From Chlorops oryzae (taxonomy: Eukaryota > Arthropoda > Insecta > Diptera > Chloropidae): a stretch of 64,000 nucleotides of DNA. The position numbers and the translations under genes are program-made. Under the pieces are notes generated by a model. The model searched no databases, was not told where the DNA came from, and saw nothing but the letters and a program-made list of their open reading frames with translations. Below are positions 34,131 to 45,665 of this stretch, one piece after another (the stretch's first letter is position 1; every line of letters starts with the position of its first letter). The stretch is taken from NCBI GenBank assembly GCA_020466095.1, contig CM035806.1, positions 148,197,167 through 148,261,166 of the forward strand. Reading direction: 5' to 3'.

Positions 34131-34733
34131 ACTTAAAATTTGGGCACGATCACTACCTTTCTAAGTTAGGTTATCTTATTACTTGGCTATCTTATACGGA
34201 TATCGAATTATGGTCCGAAATATAGAGCAAAGTAGAAAAATTGACTTTTTCACATTTTAGACCATATCTCCGATACACTACATAAATCCATCAAACCATT
34301 AGCTTTTCTGGAATTTTAATAAACTAATAAAATTTTACACAAAACTACTCTGATTTTTGTCCATTTTTACTCCGATTTTCTTAAATTCTTACAATGAATT
34401 CTTCTGATTTTTGAAATTGGTTTAGGACCAAGAGATGAACTAGACAAAGCGAGTAACGACCGCACAGATTCTTTCGGCAAAAGAAAGTGTAGGTATACTT
34501 CTTGTTAAACCAATGAGTATATAGGCAATTCGCGCATAGGTGGTCACCAGGACCCTCATTATTCAAAGCCGATGCTTTTTGGGCCACTCATAAATCATAA
34601 AAGATCAATAGAGCTTCGTAGAGCTCTCCTGATCCAACCTATTCGCGGTAGTCCGAATCTTGACTAGTCATTGTCCACAAAGAGCTCATTACGTACTTAA
34701 TTACTGTTGTCCTGTACTCCTTGTGGAGTATAG

Positions 34734-35045
34734 GTGCTCTTTCTAGAAGTTCATGCGGCGAGACTACAGAGTTGGACATCCCTTTATTGCAGATACTGCC
34801 AAGTACATTATGAAAAAGAATCTCTACAGCACATTTTACTGCAATGCCCTGTGTTTTCAAGGCAAAGATACTCTTATTTAGGAAGTTATATCATTCAATC
34901 CCCAAGGGGACTTAAAATTGGTAAATCTTACCCAAATGGCTGGCTCTTTAGCTAGTTCAAAGTGGTTTTAGAGATAGGTGTTCACTTCTATAGGGTATCA
35001 CAACGGATCTTATGTCCAAGTGTGTCGATATCAGACAGCCCCATT
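34734..35045 (+). pseudogene. LINE ORF2 C-terminal remnant (Jockey-like)
   Basis: The frame carries HAARLQSWTSLYCRYCQVHY and then QHILLQCPVFSRQRYSYLG, a C-x2-C...H...C finger typical of the end of Jockey/I-group LINE ORF2 proteins. It is followed by the 3' UTR motif GTATCACAACGGATCTTA and the CCTAA tail. The same finger in a second copy is at 39278-39635. The 5' part is absent (5' truncation is usual for LINEs). Confidence 0.75.
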
Positions 35046-35360
35046 CACCTAACCTAACCCAACCTAACCCAACCTAAACCAACCCAACCTAACCTAACCT
35101 AACCTAACCTAACCTAACCTAACCTAACCTAACCTAACCTAACCTAACCTAACCTAACCTAACCTAACCTAACCTAACCTAACCTATCCTATCCATCTAT
35201 CTAATCTAATCTAATCTAACCTAACCTAACCTAACCTAACCTAACCTAACCTAACCTAACCTAACCTAACCTATCCTAACCTATCCTAACCTACCCGAAC
35301 CTATCCTAACCTATCTTAACCTATCCTCACCTATCCTCACCTATCCTAACCTAACTTAAC
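35046..35360 (+). repeat. (CCTAA)n array, about 300 bp, telomere-like motif
   Basis: A long run of CCTAA units (TTAGG on the other strand), with an interior of perfect units and degenerate edges (CCTATCCTAA, CCTCACCTAT). It begins directly at the 3' end of the LINE remnant, so it looks like an expanded LINE tail. TTAGG is the ancestral arthropod telomere repeat, lost in Diptera. Confidence 0.95.
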
Positions 35361-36017
35361 TTAGGACGAAAGTTGGCATCATAATTACAAATTACGACAT
35401 ATGTAAGTATATCAGAAATTTGCGATCAACAAAAATATGCGCATACAAAATACTCGTACCGCTAATGAAATTTTTTTTTTTTTTGCTTCCCCGACAGTAA
35501 AGAAATCCATCCAATACGCTGGCATAATGAGTTACTAAAAATGACTCCGAATCATATGAACTCCATCAAGAACCCGTATGATCTAATGAAATACCCGTCA
35601 TGAGGCGCACGACTCTGCAAAAGAGGTGCCACTAAACGTATGACTCATTGCATTAACTGGTGGCGCTTAGCGACTATCAAAAAGAACCGACTAACAAAAA
35701 CAAGACGGTTAAGAGAATGCAACGACAAAATGCTATACCGATCTTCACGCCGTGTGGAAACACGGTCAATTGGGTCAGAGACAACAAGAGTTCAACAATT
35801 GAGTTCGACATCGGACAGCGATTTCAGCCTTCAACAAGCCAAAAGCTTTTTGAGGAAATGCTTAGATAAAATTTAATGACTATAAAAGATAAATACCAGC
35901 GACTATTCGGAATCATTCGCTATTTACCAACTATTGATCATCAAGTATCCCAAGGACTCAAGTTTGGCGAACGTACTCACGAGCCACGATGTCAGAGTGT
36001 GGATCTAAGTGTTAGCT

Positions 36018-36439
36018 ACTTTGCAGTAATGAGCCGGTCAATTTCCTAATAAGGACTGGCCTTTGACCGATCCAAACCCTACCGGTTATATTAGGGCAGT
36101 TCGCTCCATCGAATTCGGCTAGCCGGCGGTCGGTAATAAACGGGCTGGTTTAAGGGTAGTCTGTAAATGACACTTTCATCAACTTAGAATATATATATAA
36201 GAAATTTGTTGTTTATTTTCCTCATTTGACTTGCCTAAAACCAGACAAAATTACGACAATTGACCCAAAAAAAAGTGACCTATGACCAGCCGTTTTCCCG
36301 ACTAGTCCCTCCTCAAGGACAGGCCCATGTTAAAAAGGTCAGTTGAATACATTAGAAGTGGAATTAGGAAGGGACTAGTAGTGGTAACATAAGGGACTGA
36401 CCGAAGGCTACACTTGGGTCAGTCCATATTTCTGCAGGG
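36018..36439. mobile_element. CCCTGCAGTAAT MITE, copy 3 (inverted)
   Basis: Starts CTTTGCAGTAATGAGCCGGT and ends CATATTTCTGCAGGG. Inverted copy of the family at 816-1198 and 10916-11341. Confidence 0.8.
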
Positions 36440-37043
36440 TAGGGACTAGGGTAGTTGAGTGAGTATAGGATTAACAGATTATATTTTCAATAAATTAAGA
36501 ATTCAATAAATATTTATAACTTCGAAGAATATACCACTATATGCGCAGTGATACGCTTAACCGGGTGCCATATATCCTTAAAAATTGCAAAGCCAAAAAA
36601 ATGTTGCATACCTCTCGGGTATACCTGTGATAGATATCAATATGATTTTATGCTTATGGTCACATCAGGTGCGTTTATATAACAAACAACAAATATTATT
36701 AGAAAATTGCCTAATTCAACAGAAAAATTTAGCCATAATCAAAATTTTGCTTTAAATGATGGCATGAAGGGGATGAATATTTAATTTTTCATATTTTTTG
36801 TAACGCAACTAAATCCACGGCCAATCAAGACCAATCTTGACCCGTTTTCAATAATATTTTCAACCCCTTGCGGATTTCTCAAAATAGTCGTCATTATGGT
36901 GGCATCTTTGCTTGTGCTGTACAACAGTAATTTCCGTTGGTTGTTCATGATATACTCCCGTGATAATGCCTTAAGTGCGATATGATATGGTTGAACACCA
37001 ATTGTGAAACAAGTTATTCTTTGGCTGCAGTATTTGGATACTA
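36440..37043. other. Intron, no gene seen
   Basis: AT-rich, with no conserved exon or repeat recognised. Confidence 0.4.
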
Positions 37044-37130
37044 CCCAGCGGCCAACAGTGCCTACCGCCTACAAAGTATACGAGACTGTAAGCGACCTGA
37101 ATATTAATAGCTACAAAGTATACGAGATTG
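37044..37130 (-). mobile_element. Fragment of the CCCAGCGGCC minisatellite element, copy d
   Basis: Only the inverted tail is left: CCCAGCGGCCAACAGTGCCT, then two repeat units (AAAGTATACGAGACTGTAAG), stopping abruptly. It shows that the GTTGGCCGCTGGG end is a true terminus. Confidence 0.8.
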
Positions 37131-38057
37131 TTCATATGTGCAATTGGGACGTACGAGCTCAGTACACTTTTTTGAAGAATATTCAAAGACAATATGAGAT
37201 AGAGAGCCAAAATTACTCTGTGCAAATGAAATTTTATGCATTGACCTAAACCGCGAAACGTCTTTTGTCGAAATCGGCTTCGGGGGGCCAAATCGCTACG
37301 CTTACAGTGCTACACCCTATTCAAATCTCTAAAATCTTGCCCAACACTTCGGACTCATGTGTGTGAATTCTTCAAATGCGATGAGGAAAAAGTTCACATT
37401 GATGTATTTTTAGTAAAAAAAAAAAAAATAAATAAATAAATAAATAAAGAAGATTCGTATGAACGTGGGCTGTTTGAAGACAGCGTCTGCTTCTTCCGTA
37501 ATAGACCGAAATTTGGATCTTTAAATAGATGCTGTTGGAAGTTTTTTCAATTTTCCGGTCTTTGACCGCTTTTGCTTAATCATGCAGCCAAAAATCTGCT
37601 GTTCCTCTTCACATGAGATATTTGAAATGTTCTCAACTCGAAAGGTCGATATCAATTCGAAAAATTTCTTTCACGATTTCTGAAGTAAATTTATTTTTAT
37701 TCCTAGCGCGCGCATCCATATGGCTGTATGTTGTCATTCAAACGAAGTGCATTCGAATTCATCGTTAGACAAAAAGGCCAATGCCTTTTGTTGAAATAAC
37801 TACATACATATATAACAATATTTTGTAAGCGGTTATGCTTAACTGCATCAATATTGTATTTTTGCATTCACATTTAAATATTTGGATCGTTTGTTGTCAT
37901 AATAAAGCTTCATACATGCTGCTATTGAAAATCAATTGTCATTTGAGGCTCATTTATGGCATTGAAAATCTCCAGAGTATTTTGTCTTAGTAGTGATGGT
38001 CTTGGGGTCTGTTTAAAAAAAAAAAATATTGCAACATGCATAACTAACGGTTTACAC
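37131..38057. other. Intron, no gene seen
   Basis: Contains (AAAT)n at about 37426-37448. No exon candidates. Confidence 0.4.
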
Positions 38058-38533
38058 CAGGAACGTGAATCGGGTGGAAAACTTTTTCGGTTCGAACCGT
38101 GTTTGAACTTTTCGATTGGTTCGCCAAACCGGTTTTTTCTACTTCTTTGAACCGCGGTTTCGGTTCGGTTCATCGGTTCGGGAATTTCTCAAACTGAAAA
38201 AGATTTGTTAACACGTGTCCACCCACTTCTGACGCAATTTTTTCGACCATTTACGGTTAAAATTTGCACAATAAAAAGTTAGTGGTGGGTTGCCTTACTC
38301 ATATTAGAGATGGCATCGATACTTATTTCATAAGAATATCGACTTCGATTTTTTTTTATTAATTGGCCTATGGGAGCGACCACTCAAAGAAAAATGAAAC
38401 CCTGAACCTTTACAAAAAACGGGTTCGGTTTTCGGTTCAAGCATTTGTAAAAAACTTCGGTTCGGCTCATCAGCAGATAAAAGCGGTTTTCCGGTTCAAA
38501 ACCGGTTCGGTTCAAAACCAGTTCACATCCCTG
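38058..38533. mobile_element. hAT-like MITE (CAGGAACGTGAA ends), copy 2
   Basis: Same order of sequence as 26119-26579, flanked by near-duplicated GTTTACAC / GTTTTCAT (6 of 8 positions). Confidence 0.8.
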
Positions 38534-39184
38534 GTTTTCATACATTTCGGGTATTTCACATGTCGGGGCTTGTCTGACTAAGTTTTTCTAAGTTAACTCA
38601 TTAGTCGAAGCGCATAAGGGAGCTGAAGTGAAAAGTTGAAAAGTTCAATGAAGTTCAATTAAAACAATGCCAAAATAAATTTATAGCTTAAAATCCAATA
38701 TTGCGAGAGCTCGATGCGAGACGTCGCGCAAATATTTTGCATGACGCATTTCAATCTCCAATGAAAGTTCTGCTTCGCGCAGATGATGGCATAATTTCAC
38801 TTCTAGTAATGCAATATTTGAACCAAGTACCAATCTAACAACTACCGAGTACTCATAAAAATTATTCGTTATCACTTATCACAAAGTTTTAGACCTGGAC
38901 TCGAACAAAATATTTGTTGTTACATACCGATCTAAAAAAAAAAAACTCCATCTAATTGGAACAAATTGCAAAAATCTGAAAAATTTCACGATTTTTTCAC
39001 CTCTTTTTAACTTTTCTGGCCCATAGCTCCCAAGGCAATAAGAATTTTTTGAAATTTTTTTGATTAAAATATCTAAAAATTATAAATGAACAACTTCTTC
39101 TAGCACACGAACTACATCGGAGCGCTCCTCAACATCGTTTTGCCACTTTAAACCGCAACAATTTTTACCAAAAATTAGACCTAG
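38534..39184. other. Intron, no gene seen
   Basis: Unremarkable AT-rich sequence. The 64-codon minus frame at 38681-38875 is unrecognised and lacks splice support. Confidence 0.4.
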
Positions 39185-39635
39185 CTTAAGTTAGGTTAGG
39201 TTGAAGGGGCCGCCCATCAGAAGGTGGCGCACTTAGACCAGAGGAAGGTCCGATGTGATACTCGCGGGCTCAGACACCTATTTAATAAACCATTTTGTTC
39301 GCTCAATTAAGCTTGCTATCCTCAAAGGACGAAGTTCCTCGAGTTCCGATAGGGAGTGAAAGAAATAACATCCCAAGGTTCTAAATCTCAGTTTAGCAAA
39401 GACTGGGGAATGAAGGAGATGATTTTGAGGCGTTTTCTCCTCCTTTTCATTGCGACAGCTTCTGCAGAAATCAAAAGCAGAGGCCCGTAACCCTGTAGCG
39501 TGAGGGCCTGCGAGACAGTGACTGGTCTTCAGTCCAATTATTGCTGAGAGGTGACATTTCGACATCCTGAGTAGTTCCCGAGTTCGTTTATGGTCTATAT
39601 GTGGCCAGGTTAGCCTAGCTTTCGCCCAATTATGT
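39185..39635 (-). pseudogene. LINE ORF2 C-terminal fragment (Jockey-like) with TTAGG tail
   Basis: The minus-strand frame reads KARLTWPHIDHKRTRELLRM, then a C-C-H-C finger (DFCRSCRNEKEEKTPQNHLL) and FRTLGCYFF, stopping at 39278. This is the RNase H-side tail and finger of a Jockey/I-group LINE. The 3' end is the + strand TTAAGTTAGGTTAGGTTGAA, meaning the CCTAACCTAA tail. The 5' side stops at a TATG microsatellite near 39640. Confidence 0.85.
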
Positions 39636-39928
39636 ATGTATGTATGTATGTATGCATGTATGCTGCTGTTAGAACTTGGCATTTTCGTAAATTATTTCTC
39701 TATTCCAGCATAATTTATAAACTGACCATTCGTTCAGTCTTGAGTCTTTTAAAGCTTAAATCATATTCTCTTAGGAACAGCTATCAAAACCGGCAAAACA
39801 TTCCTTCGAACTTATGTATGAATGTCGACACTAATTTCTAAAATTCAAACAGAGCCTAAAAATTTGAAATCAACCTGAAATATTGAGAGATTCGCAAGCA
39901 AGAAACACACAATAACATTCGACAGTGT

Positions 39929-40831
39929 CCCAGCGGGAAATGTCCCCCTGACATCATCGATTAAGTCTTGGGTAACTTCGGAACCGGAACGCATGCGATT
40001 TCATGGGAAATTTTGTATGACATTTGTATAGAATTTGGACAGTGAATTCACCGGTTACATGTCATCGTGGGATTAGAAAATGTCACTGGTGACTCCTAGG
40101 AGGACATTATCGTCAGCCAGAGATCGAATCCGCCATCTTCGGATTACGATCAGAGTTGGAACTTCACTGCAATTTCAGTAGATCTACTGCGTTTTTTTTG
40201 AAATTTTTGACATCTACTGCGACACTGCGAAAAACTCGATTTTTTTTTTTAACAAAACTCCTAACGATAACTACCAAAAAAGTACCAATTTTGGTTATAC
40301 ATTATCAACACTGCAATTCTATTTGTAACAAAGATACTATTGTTGTCCTTGTTTAACATCTTGGATTTTCCATTTAAGGTTATATTTCGCGATATTAACA
40401 GTTTGACAGCTGATATAACAGAAAAAAATCTTGTCAAAAGTCTTCGCGCAATATGGAGAAATATTTACATGAAATGTACTTTTTGTTTATTTTTTTTTCT
40501 TTTTATTTGAAAAGAATAAAATATATTTTTGTTATAAAAAAAAAGATTTGTAATGATTTTCTTTTTTTACTGCGCAAAATTCAAATCTACTGCCTTTTTT
40601 TGTTAAAACTGCTGCACTTTCTTCTGCGCCAAATTCCAACCCTGATTGCGATTTGAGGACACATCCACGACGCTACTTCATTCTAACGATCAACGGAGAT
40701 TCAAGCACATGAAAAGCATCCCTCTGCGATGAAATGTCCCCCCCGCAGGTGTCATGCATGATACTGTCACCTATATTTCATCGATGATATCACTGATGAC
40801 TTTTTCAGGCAGGAAATTATTTCCCGCTGGG
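39929..40831. mobile_element. Element with CCCAGCGGGAAAT inverted ends
   Basis: CCCAGCGGGAAATGTCCCCC and ATTTCCCGCTGGG, with GT on both sides. ATCGATGA/TCATCG motifs recur. It contains a nested hAT MITE (40151-40644). It shares the CCCAGCGG terminus with the minisatellite elements. Confidence 0.8.
40151..40644. mobile_element. hAT-like MITE (CAGAGTTGGAA ends), nested
   Basis: CAGAGTTGGAACTTCACTGC and AAATTCCAACCCTG, flanked by ATTACGAT / ATTGCGAT (7 of 8 identical), inside the CCCAGCGGGAAAT element. The ORFs are by-products. Confidence 0.82.
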
Positions 40832-41250
40832 GTAGATAGCAGTCTTGCACAAAGCAATAAATTCGCGAAATAATCAAAATAAATAAAGCAAACTTCTATG
40901 GTCATTTTGTGCAGCGAGTGTGAGTGCGAAGTGATGACGATTATTTTAAAAATAAATTTTGTATAGTGCGTAATAATGTCGGAAGAATATGATAAACACG
41001 TTTTTCTTATAAATATTAAACGACTTTTTGAACGCAATAAAATGCATTTCGCTTTTGAAGATTTGCCAATTTCGAAATTTCCCTCATTTTCTTCTGCACC
41101 TCTTGGCAGCTATCGAAATTGTGAATTCGCCTTATAAAAAAAAAAATACGTCGCATTGTAGTTTTTGCTTTCAAATAAATTTTCATGAATTCTTAAGATT
41201 TCTTCTTTCGGCAATACTTGATATTGAGATTCTTTTGTGTTATTACTTAC

Positions 41251-41301
41251 CTCTTTGTCCTCAGCATCGTTTGCTGAATCTTGTCGATCCGGATCGAGGT
41301 C
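41251..41301 (-). CDS. Mbs: Mbs micro-exon after the second phosphosite
   Basis: 51 bp, phase 0 at both ends. Acceptor TTATTTTCCAG (AG at 41302-41303), donor GAG|GTAAGT (GT at 41249-41250). It encodes DLDPDRQDSANDAEDKE, an acidic stretch matching the position of TQDSDENEQEQQSDTEEG in human MYPT1, just after the Rho-kinase site. Since it and its neighbours are phase 0, it could be skipped without frame loss. Splice sites are close to consensus. Confidence 0.93.
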
Positions 41302-41582
41302 CTGGAAAATAAAATTTTTGACTTTAAAATACAATTAATCTTTCAACTCCGGGGAAAAAGCCGAGACTAGAGCTATTATGTTTAATTATTTGCTACAATT
41401 CATGCCGGATTGCCAAAAGCTCAGAAATTCTTGTTGTTTTTCAACCATTGCAAACGTATGGAATCAATTACAATTGTTCCAATAGAAAAATATGTAAGCC
41501 TGCAGTTTTTTGTATCGATTTATATCTTACACATCAATGGGTGCATTCAAAAGACTCAACTGTTGAGTAAAATTCGACTTAA

Positions 41583-42315
41583 GGGGACCTTCTGGCCTGG
41601 AGCACGAAAATTACGGATATTTTCATTATTTTTTTTTTTTTTTTTGGTATGAAGCCAAATAAAAAACGGCTTTTTAAGTTTGCAGGATTATTGTTTTATT
41701 TATTGACAATCTGAAAAAAAAATGTTGTTGCATTTTTTTGTTTTTTTTTTTTCTATTTTAAAAATGGCGGCAAAATATACCCTTTTTTAAAAAGTACCTC
41801 CGTGGCGTACACGATTTCGTAAGTTCGGGTTATCCGAAAAAAAAAAAAAATGTATTATTAATCAGAATGAATGCGGCTATCGAGTGAGCTACAAAAAAAA
41901 AAAAAAAATTGACAAAATGGCGCAATTTTTAATTTAACACATCAAAAAACGCCCTTTTTTGACCATTTTTTTAATGAAAAAATATGAAGTTCTTGGAATA
42001 AAATTTTGATTGTATCTCACCCGATAGCCATCGATATTGTGAATAACGTATAAAAAGTTCAGACGAATCGGTTCGATGGTTTTTTTTGTTTTCATGTACG
42101 CCAGGTCTAAAAAAGTAGTTTTGAGATAAACGCGTTCAAAGCTGCTTTGATCAAGCGCCCTGCCTGCTGTCTCCACCTACTACAACGGCTGTAGCAAATA
42201 AAATATTGTCAATATCTTCACGAAACTTTGCCAGCATATTCTTAGAAGTCTATTCTTCCAAAGTATATTTAAAAAAACAATCGATTTTCAAAAAATTCTA
42301 GACCAGAAGGTCCCC
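41583..42315. mobile_element. TTAA-flanked MITE (GGGGACCTTCTGG ends), piggyBac-like
   Basis: The inverted ends GGGGACCTTCTGG / CCAGAAGGTCCCC have TTAA on both sides (41579-41582, 42316-42319). TTTTGAGATAAACGCGTT links it distantly to the elements at 29610 and 32651. Confidence 0.9.
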
Positions 42316-42319
42316 TTAA

Positions 42320-43556
42320 CGGTTCCCTACCAACCAGTGTTGGAAAATGGAAATTTCAGTGTGTACCTAAAATGGTCCATAAATTGTACCTAAATAAAGT
42401 AAAGTGTACCTAATATACCCAGCCGGAATTTTTTTCATAAATGACAAATAATATACCCAGCCGGAATTTTTCTCATAAATGGCATTTTCATTAATGTTTT
42501 CACCGAAGACATCAAGGGGAAAATTTTGAGTACTTCTCAAATCTGATGACATGGCCATTTAAAGGAGATGTTTATTCATACCAATTCTAATGGCAATGTC
42601 ATCGAGATAAGGTGTTATTCACTCCCGAACGATGACATTGTCTTGAAAAACGAGAGGTACTGATACGATGGAGTAATCTATTCCAATTTCGATGATTCTC
42701 TACTTACTTCATTGTTTCAGAACATTTTTTCGTGTGTCTGACTCTAGACCAACATAAGATACAAGAATGTGAAACATCTAACAACTAGTTTGCACTGGAA
42801 GCATTCTGCTACCTTTTTTGGGAAATGATAAAACAATTTCTGCAAACACTACTCAGGAAACCACAGAAGACCTTTCACCATATGTATATTCACTCAACAA
42901 AATTTCTTGAATACTTGAAGTTGTACCTGAAAATCGATCAAATTTGTATCCTAATGTACCTTTGAAGTGAAATATTGGGCTCCGACAAAAGGTACAAATT
43001 ACACACTAACATATTTCCGAACACTGCTACCAATTGAGCTTTCGCAGCATGTTAAACGGAATACTAGAAACATATGCTGGAACGAGCTCTTTACTTTTAT
43101 TGATAATCAATAATTTTTAAAACGAAAATTCATCCGAAAAATGGTAAAATAATTATGGTTTTTGTACTTTAAAATGTTATATGCCAAAAAGTAAATTAAG
43201 TAGTCGTTTTGATTGCGTATACATTGATATACGTATAACGATTGCTCATACGTCGGGTGAGTAGGTCTAGGTTTTTAAAAGTAATAATAAAACTAGTGTT
43301 GAAATTGCTTCGAAATAGGCAATAATTATGTTTTGATTAATAATTGTTAAAAAAGGAAAAACGCTATTTTATGAATTATGTCGATAAATTTGCGCAAGGG
43401 GAACTAGCAGGATTTAAGCTTTGCATAAAAAAATGCAAAAAATTTGGGAAAATCGATGAAAAATTGGCAATAAAAATGACCCTTTAATTACGCTTGTATT
43501 CCAATAAAATAAAAAATAAATATCATTCGATTTAATAAATGACAAAAACTACTCAC
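42320..43556. other. Intron, no gene seen
   Basis: Contains a direct repeat ATATACCCAGCCGGAATTTTT (about 42414 and 42452). No exon candidates. Confidence 0.45.
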
Positions 43557-43666
43557 ATCCACGTCCAGATGAACAACACCAGTTGAACGTCGTTTCGGCT
43601 TTCGTCGCCGCTGAATAACTGCTTGAGTAGCCAATGCAGTACGAATATCATTGCCTTGATCTTTTT
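43557..43666 (-). CDS. Mbs: Mbs exon with the second Rho-kinase phosphosite
   Basis: 110 bp. Acceptor ACCATTTTAG (AG at 43667-43668), donor GAT|GTGAGT (GT at 43555-43556). The first two bases complete a split Glu codon. It encodes KDQGNDIRTALATQAVIQRR and RKPKRRSTGVVHLDVD. KRRSTGV is the conserved motif around Thr853 of human MYPT1, phosphorylated by Rho-kinase, which weakens binding of myosin. It ends in phase 0 and joins DLDPDR. The residues around the site are basic, as the kinase prefers. Confidence 0.96.
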
Positions 43667-43772
43667 CTAAAATGGTATTGACAATAAAAAATAAATATAA
43701 ATAAAAACAAAAATCAATGTATGGCTGAATAATAATTTTTAGTAATTAATTAAAATGATGACAATTTTTTAC

Positions 43773-44078
43773 CCTCTTCTTTGTTTTTGGCAGTACTATT
43801 GATAGCTGAGGACGTCATTGTTGGAGTAGTACTGCTTGAAGTCGTACTGACGCTAGCCCGTGTTGATGCGGCGTTAAACTTGCGATCGGCAACACTTACT
43901 GTATTGACAGTGTTGTTGCAATTATTATCGGTTTCCTCACAAAGAGCAGTATTATCACCACTCGGAAGCACAGTTCCAACATTTGAACCAGTATTATTGT
44001 TGGCATGAGAAATGACAGCTGTAGGTGGTGATGAAACAGGTCGTCCAATAGAATTCAATGATTGATTGGATGAACTTA
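43773..44078 (-). CDS. Mbs: Mbs Ser/Asn-rich linker exon
   Basis: 306 bp. Acceptor CTATCGCTTGCAG (AG at 44079-44080), donor GAGG|GTAAAA (GT at 43771-43772). It encodes SSSNQSLNSIGRPVSSPPTA through SAINSTAKNKEE, a disordered linker without a fold I recognise. Its first TA joins A of the previous exon to make Ile. The longer open frame upstream of 44078 (which includes YEIVCITAYGSRN) is antisense to the neighbouring transposon and not part of the exon. Confidence 0.9.
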
Positions 44079-44154
44079 CTGCAAGCGATAGAAATAAATT
44101 AATAAAAAAGACAAAAAATTCTACCTTCATCTTTTTCAATATCACATTCCACGT

Positions 44155-44697
44155 CCCAGCGGCCAAAGTGCTGCTTACAGAAGCTATGAACCGCAATACA
44201 TTTCGTGAGCCGTAGGCGGTAATGCATACGATCTCGTATACCATCCTAGTATACTTTTGTTGGAGCGTGACCCTTTTGTAGAGTGAACGCTTACACGCAA
44301 TAAGTCATCATGTGCAAAGCTTATGTAATTTAATTAATAGGCAGGTGCTTACAATCTCGTATACTTTGTAAGCTATTGGTAGGCAGTTCGCTTACAATCT
44401 CGTATACTTTGTAAGCTATTGGTAGGCAGTTGCTTACAATCTCGTAACTTTGTAGCTATGTATAATTGTATTAAGCAGAGGTCGCTTACAATCTCGTATA
44501 CTTTGTAACTATTGGTAGGCAGGTTCGCTTACAATCTCGTATACTTTGTAAGCTATTGTAGCAGGTCGCTTACAAGTCTCTTATACTTTGAGCTATTGTA
44601 GGCAGTTCGCTACACTTGTATACTTTGTAAGCTATTAATTACAGGTCGCTTACAGTCTCGTATACTTTGTAGACGGTAGGCACTGTTGGCCGCTGGG
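44155..44697 (+). mobile_element. Minisatellite-bearing CCCAGCGGCC element, copy e (fills a small Mbs intron)
   Basis: CCCAGCGGCCAAAGTGCTGC start and CACTGTTGGCCGCTGGG end, with GT on both sides. About eight repeat units, several decayed. It takes up 543 of the 655 bases of the intron 44079-44733, ending 30 bases from the 5' splice donor hexamer of one Mbs exon and starting 76 bases from the acceptor of the next. Confidence 0.9.
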
Positions 44698-44733
44698 GTT
44701 ATTTTCCTGATCATTTTGAATGATTTTACTTAC

Positions 44734-44857
44734 TAGCATTTCCAACGCTATTTATGCGACGCTGGTTCGCAGCTGCAATCACAGCCGGTGCACTTGGTAT
44801 AATCGTAGAATTGGTCGGAGGATATGTTGTGCCAGTGTGCACATCTTCCAACTTGAA
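44734..44857 (-). CDS. Mbs: Mbs linker exon (FKLED)
   Basis: 124 bp. Acceptor ATTCTACAG (AG at 44858-44859), donor GCTA|GTAAGT (GT at 44732-44733). It encodes FKLEDVHTGTTYPPTNSTII, then PSAPAVIAAANQRRINSVGNA. Phase 0 at the start follows ...KFSNDSK of the large exon. The last A forms a split Ile codon with the next exon. Disordered linker between the two phosphosites. Its donor is only 31 bases from a transposon end. Confidence 0.93.
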
Positions 44858-45361
44858 CTGTAGAATGATGGCATATTTAATTCAGTGGAGAATCAATCGG
44901 AAAAATTTTAAATGGTCATTTTAAATAAAGGGCATAAATATTATTCGAAATTTAAGTATTTATCATTAAATGACATTTTGAATCTCTTTTCATCCCAATC
45001 TTAGCAAGGTCAAAGCAATGGATTAGGTTTTTCTTTCAGCAATGCAAAGGAATGGCAGGCAATCGATGCGTTTCGACATGAATGAAGTTAATGCATTTTA
45101 AGTATTAGTATGATCATGAATGACAGTAAAGAGTGCGAAATGAAAATGAACCAAATAACCAAATAGTCAAATGATAAAGAATTATTTATTTAAAAAAAGG
45201 CTCGGAAAAAATTCGCTAAAATAAAATTAGTCACAAACAACCGATACAAATAGCAATTCAATGCAACAAAATTTCAATAATGGCACCGAATTTTATTTAA
45301 ATGATTTAAATAACATTAATCCAAAAATTTGGGGAACATTTTTCAGAGTGATTTTAAGTTG

Positions 45362-45522
45362 GAATAATTTTAAGGGTTTTTCTTTTTTATTATTGTCGTT
45401 TTAATCAAATTTTATCTCTTTTTTCGAGCATATTTTTTCCGAGCTCTAATAATATTAATTTTGTAGTTAACATACAATATTCTTCATGGTAAAGAATTAG
45501 CTTTAATATTTTTGTCCCAAAT
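45362..45522. repeat. Direct repeat, copy 1 (pair with 46662-46824)
   Basis: About 160 bases from ATAATTTTAAGGGTTTTTC to TTTTTGTCCCAAA, nearly identical to 46662-46824 in the same orientation, 1.3 kb apart. Confidence 0.85.
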
Positions 45523-45622
45523 ACACCAGCGACATTAAGACATGCATTTTGTTTGTCTTATATCGAAAGAAAATAAAATGTGAGTCGCTCAAAATTGTTC
45601 CTGATTGGACGTTGACAATGGG

Positions 45623-45662
<40 letters not shown>
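45623..45662. repeat. Poly-A run of 40
   Basis: Uninterrupted A40 in the intron; a likely site of length error. Confidence 0.95.

Positions 45663-45665
<3 letters not shown>

Noticed and set aside
35046..35360. Chromosome end or true telomere
   Set aside because: The CCTAA array is interstitial, inside an Mbs intron and next to a LINE 3' end.
43750..44244. 164-codon minus frame treated as one exon
   Set aside because: Its upstream half is the reverse strand of transposon copy e; a clear acceptor at 44079-44080 limits the exon to 43773-44078.
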